The notes beneath the pieces are model-generated. The model saw only the letters and a list, made by a program, of their open reading frames with translations, was not told where the DNA came from and did no database searches. Made by a program: the position numbers and the translations under genes. 64,000 nucleotides of DNA from Francisella sp. SYW-9 (GTDB taxonomy: Bacteria; Pseudomonadota; Gammaproteobacteria; Francisellales; Francisellaceae), in NCBI RefSeq assembly GCF_008711465.1, contig NZ_VXKQ01000007.1:62001-126000 (forward strand). Reading direction: 5' to 3'. How positions within the stretch are numbered: position 1 is the stretch's first letter; each line of letters starts with the position of its first letter. Shown piece after piece: positions 57,645 to 64,000 of this stretch.

Positions 57645-58523
57645 CTATACGTTAAATTTCCATAATTCAAACATCCTATTAGCCACAACTTTATTTGCCT
57701 TTGCTGTAGGATGACAATAATCCCAACACAAATATTTCTCAGGGTCTCCTAAGATCTCTATATCATACTGAATATTACCTAGTGAGTCAGCACCACCATA
57801 ACTATCTATACAAGCATCTGTAACATTCTCAAAACCATATTTCATAGGACTATCCATACAGTCATTTAATAATGTAAAGAAGTCAAAAAGCTTAAGATTC
57901 ACTTCAGGAAAAAGCATTTGTAAATCAGTGACTCTATTTCTTAACAAACCATTTTGTAAATTAATATTTAATTGCAAATATGATTTAAAGAATTTACCTA
58001 CCCAGTTAGATAAATATTCTTTATATCCAGGAGCTCGTGTCACATCAGGAATATTCCAAACTATTATATTTTTTGCTCCCATTAGAATAGCTTTTCTAAG
58101 AATCTTTTTAAGGTCTCTAGCAACCCTAAGCTTAGCCGTTAAATTTATATAAGGTATTTCATTATAAACAGTAAACATAAAGTTATTAGCACCGCCATTT
58201 ATAATAACCATATCATCACTAGCAAATCTACCCTCTTCATTTTCAAACCTTGCTAATTGTTGAGATACAGGAAATGCGTGGTGTTTAAGCAACGAGGATG
58301 GATTGGGACCATGTGTTAATGCTCCGCCTATTGCATAATTCTTATGTTTAACCTCTTTTGATTGTTGCTCTTTAGCTATCAACTCAGCTAAATACTCAGT
58401 AGAAACAAAACCATTAGAAAACCTTCCATCAAAATAAGGTTTACCAGGTATATCAAGAGTTTTCATAATATTACCATTATCTAAAAGACTATCACCAAAA
58501 ACTACAAGTCTATTTATATTCAT
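57645..58523 (-). CDS. SGNH/GDSL family esterase or lipase
   Basis: A 292-residue GDSL hydrolase. Block I is VVFGDSLLDNGN with the nucleophile Ser12, the oxyanion Gly is in YAIGGALTHG, block III is INGGANNF (Asn; GANNF instead of the commoner GANDF) and block V is WDYCHPT with Asp268 and His271. No signal peptide is visible, so it may act inside the cell, although some GDSL enzymes of this type (thermolabile-haemolysin branch) are exported. It lies 9 bases behind the glutamine amidotransferase, in the same operon. Substrate unknown. Confidence 0.88.
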   Translation of the reverse strand: MNINRLVVFGDSLLDNGNIMKTLDIPGKPYFDGRFSNGFVSTEYLAELIAKEQQSKEVKHKNYAIGGALTHGPNPSSLLKHHAFPVSQQLARFENEEGRFASDDMVIINGGANNFMFTVYNEIPYINLTAKLRVARDLKKILRKAILMGAKNIIVWNIPDVTRAPGYKEYLSNWVGKFFKSYLQLNINLQNGLLRNRVTDLQMLFPEVNLKLFDFFTLLNDCMDSPMKYGFENVTDACIDSYGGADSLGNIQYDIEILGDPEKYLCWDYCHPTAKANKVVANRMFELWKFNV

Positions 58524-58532
58524 ATTTTTCTA

Positions 58533-59240
58533 TTAATCCTTGTACTCAAAAAAATTGACCATCCAATGAGCTATTATCAAACTATTATCCCTTATTCTCA
58601 AACTCTCTAAAGCGTGCTGAAATTCATTTTTAATGTCATCTTGATACTCTTTTATTAAAGCATGGTTATGAACCTTCAGCATCTCCGGATGTGCCTGAAT
58701 TCCTAAGATATGATTGTTTATACAAAACATTTGTACTTTACAATAATCACTTGTACTTATAAGCTCCGAACCTTTAGGTAACTCTACAACCATATCCTGA
58801 TGGTAAAATAACAAACTTAGATAGTTATGAAATGGTTCCATCCAACTTTTCTTATTTAGAACCTTAACATTTCTTACACCTACGGCAAAACCTTCCGGCC
58901 CACGCTCAACCCTACCACCTAAAGCTTGAGCAAGTATCTGATGACCAAAACAAATTCCTATTATTTTTTTATTTGCATTATATAACTTAACTATTTCAGA
59001 TTTGAGTCTAGTTATCCATGCTAACTTATCAAACGCTGTAGCCTTACTACCAGTTATTATAAAACCATCATAAGCATCATAGTTTTTAGGATATTCTTGC
59101 TCAGTCACATCAAAAATATCCAAATCAACAACCACCGATAATTTAAAAAATAAATTAGCAAACATATCCGGATAATTTCCTCCTGAAACTACCCTTCGAT
59201 GCTCAGGTATATGATCTGTTTGTAAAATTGCTATTTTCAT
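58533..59240 (-). CDS. Class I glutamine amidotransferase-like protein
   Basis: A 235-residue stand-alone GATase of the GMP-synthase-like type. The catalytic Cys97 is in GICFGHQILAQALGG, His184 and Glu186 are in GIQAHPEM, and YHQDMV precedes them. Proteins of this kind transfer glutamine-derived ammonia or act as gamma-glutamyl hydrolases on unknown partners; no synthetase subunit is fused or adjacent. Its ATG follows the parB stop by 18 bases and its stop precedes the GDSL gene by 9, so all four genes read as one operon. Confidence 0.88.
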   Translation of the reverse strand: MKIAILQTDHIPEHRRVVSGGNYPDMFANLFFKLSVVVDLDIFDVTEQEYPKNYDAYDGFIITGSKATAFDKLAWITRLKSEIVKLYNANKKIIGICFGHQILAQALGGRVERGPEGFAVGVRNVKVLNKKSWMEPFHNYLSLLFYHQDMVVELPKGSELISTSDYCKVQMFCINNHILGIQAHPEMLKVHNHALIKEYQDDIKNEFQHALESLRIRDNSLIIAHWMVNFFEYKD

Positions 59241-59258
59241 TTTGTTATTTTTATAACT

Positions 59259-60173
59259 CTATTTTATTAGTGCTTCGAATAATATCTTCTTAAATTCTTC
59301 TGTGATTTCAAAAGTATATGTATGTGCTTTGCCACCTAAACGAGAACCTTTTATTTTCAACAGATTTTTATCTTTAGAAACATCTTTGATATTTATTACA
59401 TCAGCTGTTGAATCATCTAAGATTTCAGCTCTACGTTTCCAATTATCTCTATATCTTGTGATTGCCGCACGATAAGAGCCAGAGATTTTATTTTCTAAAG
59501 CTCTTTTGACAAACTCTTGTGCCCCTTGAGGAATTTCTTCAGCAAACTTTTTTAATTCATAAAGAGTTCTTACATCATCGATAATCCCTTTTTCAGATAA
59601 CTCGCGAATATTATTATCTGAATCAGAAATTTTAAGACGCATAGAAATCCAGCTATTATCTCTTCCTAAGATTTTAGCAATCTCAGATTTCTTCATTTGC
59701 TTATTATCTATTAAATCTTTTAAAGCATCTGCTTCTTCAAATGGTGAGACACTCTCACGCTGATCATTCTCTAAAAGTTGTAAAAGTACAATACTAGCGT
59801 CAGATTCTTCTTGTCTGACTATACAAGGAATTGTTGTAAGACCAGCCTCTTTACTTGCTAGATATCTTCTTTCACCAGCTATTATATAATGTAAACCATC
59901 TTCTTTCTTAGTTGTAACAATAATTGGTTGGATCACACCACTCTCTTTAATACTTTTAGCTAGTGAATCAATATTTTTGAAAGTCTTACGCGGCTGATTT
60001 TTATCTGGCTTAACAATGTTTAAAGGTAACTCAAAAAGCTGACCTACTTTACTTGCTTGTTCATTAAGCTCTTGTAGCTGCATCGCCCTAAGTATATCTT
60101 TTTTCTCTTGTCCTACAGTATCATGAACTTTTTGATTAACTTTACGATTCATTAATGATACTTTCTTAGCCAT
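59259..60173 (-). CDS. parB: ParB family chromosome-partitioning protein
   Basis: A 304-residue ParB/Spo0J-type protein. The N-terminal ParB domain has LPLNIVKPDKNQPRKTF and AGERRYLASKEAG, the CTP-binding GERR box, followed by the helix-turn-helix KKSEIAKILGRDNSWISMRLK. The C-terminal part (about 240-300) should dimerise. The start is ATG at 60173 with GGAG seven bases upstream; the TTG at 60185 overlaps that ribosome site. It overlaps parA by eight bases. Known: ParB binds parS and slides as a CTP clamp. No perfect parS site was found in the window. Confidence 0.9.
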   Translation of the reverse strand: MAKKVSLMNRKVNQKVHDTVGQEKKDILRAMQLQELNEQASKVGQLFELPLNIVKPDKNQPRKTFKNIDSLAKSIKESGVIQPIIVTTKKEDGLHYIIAGERRYLASKEAGLTTIPCIVRQEESDASIVLLQLLENDQRESVSPFEEADALKDLIDNKQMKKSEIAKILGRDNSWISMRLKISDSDNNIRELSEKGIIDDVRTLYELKKFAEEIPQGAQEFVKRALENKISGSYRAAITRYRDNWKRRAEILDDSTADVINIKDVSKDKNLLKIKGSRLGGKAHTYTFEITEEFKKILFEALIK

Positions 60174-60807
60174 TATTCTCTCCAAAGAATTCTGTTATTT
60201 CTCTCGCAAGTTTTTTAACCTGTACGTGAACTTTGCTCTGCTTTGCATAATCACCAATATACAAGCCTTCTGCTTCAGACTCGATAAACTTAACACTTTG
60301 AGAAACATAAGCTTCAAAAAAATTACCATCCTCTTCAAAAAAGTCCATCAAACTTTTTGACATATTTGACTGCATTTGTACTCGATTTGCAAAAAACTTG
60401 TATGGTTTATCTGCTGTTAAAGCTAGATCTTTCGCCTCAATAAGTCCAGATAGATCCATTCCACTTGGTGAGCATGGAATAACTACTAAATCAGATAATA
60501 AAGCCGATTTTAAGGCTGCTGTTTGAAAGTTCGGAGGTGTATCAATAACGATATAGTCCAAACCTGGTTTTAGCTCAGAGACTTTCTCTCTGACACTTTT
60601 TTCATCCAAATTATAAACAAACCCTTCCGACTCATCATTTTTTGTCATCCACATATAAGCGTCAGGCTTATCTTTGTCCATATCTATTATAACAACCTTA
60701 TAACCTAACTCTTTTAATCCACAAGCAATATTTATAGCAGTTGTAGTTTTGCCAGAGCCACCTTTTTGCTGTAGCAACGAAATTACTTTTGCATTTTTTT
60801 GATCCAT
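60166..60807 (-). CDS. parA: ParA family partitioning ATPase
   Basis: A 213-residue deviant Walker ATPase. The Walker A loop is QQKGGSGKTTTAIN, Walker A' is VIIDMDKDKPD, and Walker B is YIVIDTPPN. There is no N-terminal DNA-binding extension, so it is the short form (type Ib-like), shorter than the roughly 260-residue ParA typical of chromosomes. It starts the parA-parB-GATase-GDSL run and is divergent from topA. No plasmid replication gene is nearby, so a chromosomal role is likely. Confidence 0.9.
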   Translation of the reverse strand: MDQKNAKVISLLQQKGGSGKTTTAINIACGLKELGYKVVIIDMDKDKPDAYMWMTKNDESEGFVYNLDEKSVREKVSELKPGLDYIVIDTPPNFQTAALKSALLSDLVVIPCSPSGMDLSGLIEAKDLALTADKPYKFFANRVQMQSNMSKSLMDFFEEDGNFFEAYVSQSVKFIESEAEGLYIGDYAKQSKVHVQVKKLAREITEFFGENNG

Positions 60808-61004
60808 TTTTTTTAAACCTTAAAATGTATAGCTTATTTTATTTATATAAAATACTTATAGAATTATAGTCTATATTTGTCCGCTATAAAACTAACTTTT
60901 GTACATTAACTATTGATATGTGAGTTGTTTTCTTATATTTTATTAGTTCACTTATGAGTGTTTCAAATACTCTTATTACAAAAAATTCATTTCAAAGGTT
61001 TAAA

Positions 61005-63308
61005 ATGGCAAAAAATTTAGTAATCGTAGAGTCTCCTGCTAAGACAAAGACTATAAAAAAATATTTAGGAAATGACTTTGATATTCTTGCATCTTTTGGT
61101 CATGTACGTGAGATACCATCAAAAGACACTTCTATAGATGTAAATGATAATTTCAAAATTAAATTTACAACTAGTGATAGAAGTAAAAAACATTTAGATG
61201 CTATAAAAAAAGCTGCAAAAAATGCAGACAGTATTTATCTAGCTACCGATCCAGATAGAGAAGGTGAAGCAATATCTTGGCATGTTAAAGAAGTTTTAAA
61301 AAATGCACGCCTACTTAAAGATAAAAACGTCTACAGAGTCAGCTTTAACGAAATCACCAAATCAGCTGTTACAAATGCTATTGAAAATCCCAAAGAACTT
61401 TCTATGGATTTAGTAAATGCTCAAAAAGCACGCCAAGCTTTAGATTTTTTAGTGGGCTTTAATTTATCTCCACTACTATGGCGTAAAATCACAAGCGGAT
61501 TATCTGCCGGAAGAGTTCAAAGTCCTGCACTAAGAATGATTGTTGAACGTGAAATAGAGCGTGAAAGCTTTGTCAAAAAAGATTACTGGAGTCTAACTGC
61601 AGATACTTTTAAAAAGAAAAAGATTCTCGCTAATTTAATAGAGTTTGACAATACAAAAGTTGAGCAATTTACTTTTACAAAAGATAAAGATGCAGAAACT
61701 GCAAAATCTACTATCTTAAAAGATGCTAACGGCTTTTTAATTGTAGATGGAATTACTGAGAAGAAAACCAGAAGAAATCCTTACCCTCCATTTATAACTT
61801 CAACTTTGCAACAAGAAGCTTCTAAAAAACTTGGCTTTACGGCAAAAAGAACTATGTCTACAGCACAAAAGCTATATGAAGGTATAGATCTAGGAAATGG
61901 TGAATCTGTTGGTCTTATTTCATATATGAGAACGGACTCAACTAACCTTTCTAATGACGCTTTAAATGATATTAGAAGCTTTATTGAATCAAAATTTGAT
62001 AAAGATATGTTACCAGCTAAGCCTAGAGTTTTTGGTAAAAAATCACAAAACGCTCAAGAAGCTCACGAAGCTATTCGTGTAACTGCTGCAAATAGAACTC
62101 CTGAGTCAATAAAGCAACGTTTAACTGCTGATGAATTTAAACTTTATAGCTTGATCTATAACAGAACTATCGCATCTCAAATGAAGCATGCTACTTTAAA
62201 TAGCACATCTGTTGACTTAGTTACAGAAAACAATAAACATAAGTTTAGAGTTACAGGAACTGTTATCGTTGATGCTGGGTTCTTAAAAATCTATAACGTT
62301 GAAAAAGATGAGGACGATAAAGATTCTGATGATGAAATAACTTTACCTAAATTTGAAAAAGGCGAAAAGATAAAACTTAATGATGTAATTGTTAAAGCCC
62401 ACTCAACAGAACCTCCTCCTCGTTATACAGAAGCATCTTTAGTCAAAGCTTTAGAAAAATATGGTATTGGAAGACCATCAACATATGCAACAATTATCTC
62501 TACACTACAACAAAGAGAATATGTTGAAGTTGAAAAACGTCGCTTTATCCCTACAGATAAAGGCCGTATTGTAAATAAATTCTTAACAGAATATTTTAAG
62601 AAATACGTTGAGTATTCATATACTGCTGGTCTAGAAAAAGAGCTTGATGAAATTGCTCACCATAAAAATGACTATTTAAGTGTTTTAAATAGCTTCTGGC
62701 ATCCTTTTATTGAGAAGATAAACAAAATCTCCGAAGATGTTTCACGTAAAGATGTAGTCACAGAAGAGCTTGATGAAGATTGTCCTGAGTGTGGTAGTAA
62801 ACTATCTTCTCGTCTAGGTAAGAATGGTAGATTTATTGGTTGTACTAACTATCCAACTTGTAAATATACTCGCCGAGTTGACAGCGATGGTAAAGAAATC
62901 GAAAAAGAAGAACCTACTGTTGTTGAAGGTAGAAAATGTCCAGAATGCGAATCAGATTTACATATTAAGCAAGGCCGCTATGGTAAGTTTATAGGCTGTT
63001 CTAACTACCCAAAATGTAAGCATATGGAGCCTTTGGAAAAACCTAAAGATACTGGTGTTGTTTGTCCTAAATGTAATAAAAACCATATTGTTGAAAAGAA
63101 ATCTCGTAAAGGCAAAGTCTTTTATGCTTGTTCAGGATTCCCTAAATGTAAGAATGCTTACTGGTACCCACCAATAAAAGAGCCTTGCCCTAAGTGTAAC
63201 TCTCCAATTCTTTTACATAAAACAACTAAGAAAGATGGTGAACAAAAAGCATGTCCTAACACAGAATGTGATTATGCGGTGCCTTTTGAAGATAATAAAA
63301 ACACTTAA
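61005..63308 (+). CDS. topA: DNA topoisomerase I
   Basis: TopA relaxes negative supercoils as a type IA enzyme. From ATG at 61005 (AAAGG upstream) the protein has 767 residues and the family start MAKNLVIVESPAKTKTIKKYLG. The TOPRIM motif gives ATDPDREGEA; the active-site Tyr is in GLISYMRTDST; RPSTYAT follows. Four C-terminal zinc ribbons of the topo C4 type (CPECG...CTNYPTC, CPECE...CSNYPKC, CPKCN...CSGFPKC, CPKCN...CPNTEC) end the protein. The frame from 60954 adds 17 residues without family match. It is divergent from parA and convergent with the ligase gene. Confidence 0.96.
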   Translation: MAKNLVIVESPAKTKTIKKYLGNDFDILASFGHVREIPSKDTSIDVNDNFKIKFTTSDRSKKHLDAIKKAAKNADSIYLATDPDREGEAISWHVKEVLKNARLLKDKNVYRVSFNEITKSAVTNAIENPKELSMDLVNAQKARQALDFLVGFNLSPLLWRKITSGLSAGRVQSPALRMIVEREIERESFVKKDYWSLTADTFKKKKILANLIEFDNTKVEQFTFTKDKDAETAKSTILKDANGFLIVDGITEKKTRRNPYPPFITSTLQQEASKKLGFTAKRTMSTAQKLYEGIDLGNGESVGLISYMRTDSTNLSNDALNDIRSFIESKFDKDMLPAKPRVFGKKSQNAQEAHEAIRVTAANRTPESIKQRLTADEFKLYSLIYNRTIASQMKHATLNSTSVDLVTENNKHKFRVTGTVIVDAGFLKIYNVEKDEDDKDSDDEITLPKFEKGEKIKLNDVIVKAHSTEPPPRYTEASLVKALEKYGIGRPSTYATIISTLQQREYVEVEKRRFIPTDKGRIVNKFLTEYFKKYVEYSYTAGLEKELDEIAHHKNDYLSVLNSFWHPFIEKINKISEDVSRKDVVTEELDEDCPECGSKLSSRLGKNGRFIGCTNYPTCKYTRRVDSDGKEIEKEEPTVVEGRKCPECESDLHIKQGRYGKFIGCSNYPKCKHMEPLEKPKDTGVVCPKCNKNHIVEKKSRKGKVFYACSGFPKCKNAYWYPPIKEPCPKCNSPILLHKTTKKDGEQKACPNTECDYAVPFEDNKNT

Positions 63309-63445
63309 ATCATAATTAAAATCTATTTTATAATCCTTTAAACACATTCCTAAAACTTTAATCTTATACTGAATACAATACTGTTTAAATGAGTTTAAGA
63401 TGACTGAGTATAATAAATTTTTGATGCTATAGTATAATATTCGAA

Positions 63446-64000
63446 TTAAATCCACATCGGTGGGAAAATGATAGGTAAAATAACTATACAGAATAAACTA
63501 GCAATTATAGCTAGACTAATTATTAAATAGCTAATCTTTGATATACTTACGTTATCTACAACTTGTATTTTATTAGCAAATACCGATAAACAAAACCCAA
63601 ATACAAAGACACAGCCAAACAAGCCTAATGATGTCTTAAACATTGCATTTAACATACCATCTATCATGCCTGCTGTTAGCATCATTATAAATATAAGATG
63701 ATAAGGGTTTGAGCATATTTCCACTCTATTTTTAAATAAGTTCTTAACACTTGTAATAATCACTGTAGCTGCTGCTATAAATGCTGGGATACCCCATTGT
63801 GACCATATCTCGAGTAATAAGTTGTGTGGATAAGCATCAGGTCGCTTAGTAACGGCTATATAATTCCATTGACCTATTCCTGTTAATGGATGCTCAACGC
63901 CAACCCAAAAAGCTTCTTTCCACAAAAGAATTCTACCACTCATACCACTTCTTAAAAGATCAGCTGTTGAATATATCCCAGAATGGACATTTGCCATAAT
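63446..64000 (-). CDS. O-antigen ligase / PglL-type oligosaccharyltransferase, C-terminal part (cut by right edge)
   Basis: The C-terminal 185 codons of an inner-membrane Wzy_C family protein; the gene continues right of the window, so the internal ATG at 63997 is not its start. Visible are SGRILLWKEAFWVGVEHPLTGIGQWN and the periplasmic-loop motif PHNLLLEIWSQWGIPAF, with the conserved His-Asn found in WaaL, Wzy and PglL enzymes, then three to four helices (about 85-180). In F. tularensis the gene beside topA is, as I recall, pglA, which glycosylates the pilin PilA. The call as a glycan ligase is good; the pilin target is inferred from position. Confidence 0.8.
   Translation of the reverse strand: MMANVHSGIYSTADLLRSGMSGRILLWKEAFWVGVEHPLTGIGQWNYIAVTKRPDAYPHNLLLEIWSQWGIPAFIAAATVIITSVKNLFKNRVEICSNPYHLIFIMMLTAGMIDGMLNAMFKTSLGLFGCVFVFGFCLSVFANKIQVVDNVSISKISYLIISLAIIASLFCIVILPIIFPPMWI

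Noticed and set aside
62739-62754. TGTTTCACGTAAAGAT inside topA, resembling a parS site near parAB
   Set aside because: Only the first ten bases match the 16-base consensus palindrome and the second half fails at four of six positions; it is within coding sequence for EDVSRKD.
1-64000. CRISPR arrays, insertion sequences, integrases, rRNA genes
   Set aside because: I looked for spaced direct repeats, transposase motifs and rRNA stretches and found none.

Overview
The window is a strongly AT-rich gammaproteobacterial chromosome segment that reads as Francisella. The signs are tandem paralogues of the Francisella-restricted FupA/FupB (DUF3573) outer-membrane family next to maeA, a partial pilin-glycosylation-type ligase next to topA, short lysine-rich proteins and low GC throughout. 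The cyclic-di-GMP gene cluster argues for an environmental or opportunistic lineage (F. novicida- or F. philomiragia-like) rather than F. tularensis proper, which as I recall lacks it. I see no insertion sequence, integrase, rRNA operon or CRISPR array.

Layout. 1-5610 (minus): bamA (cut by the left edge), ispC, gyrA, ung and a small secreted protein. 5704-5969: tRNA-Ser(GCT) and tRNA-Val(TAC) with a near-consensus promoter and a terminator. 6100-11517: metG, an MFS transporter, a YigZ/IMPACT protein, a YciO/Sua5-type protein, yciB and a small membrane protein. 11652-15850: an accessory metabolic cassette (DUF1543, amidohydrolase, Asp/Glu racemase family, VOC-carboxymuconolactone decarboxylase fusion, NTF2-like protein) arranged around a divergent promoter with two inverted repeats. 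15918-20356: glk, then ubiE-ubiJ-ubiB-HIT.

20375-31522 holds an unlisted 42-residue secreted peptide, comF, and the most interesting block: six genes coding for a GGDEF-EAL protein, an HlyD-like adaptor, a processive GT2 glycosyltransferase, a zinc-ribbon protein with a dead GGDEF domain that keeps an RxxD inhibitory-site motif, a membrane diguanylate cyclase and a PAS-GGDEF-EAL protein. I read this as a c-di-GMP-controlled exopolysaccharide synthase with its own synthesis, breakdown and receptor proteins.

31525-43057: a BioC-like protein with an eroded SAM motif, a coiled secreted protein, murB, murA, der, the two fup paralogues and maeA. 43058-48603: ribF, ileS, lspA, a lipoprotein and rlmE. 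48873-50578: an orphan gene and a decayed GNAT acetyltransferase. 50677-57269: a drug-export neighbourhood (CynX/NimT-type MFS, AraC regulator, RND pump and adaptor). 57645-60807: an operon of parA, parB, a glutamine amidotransferase and a GDSL esterase. 60954-64000: topA and a partial O-antigen-ligase/PglL-type protein.

In several genes the first possible start codon is not the likely one. I moved starts where a Shine-Dalgarno match or a family N-terminus decides it, and say so in the entries.
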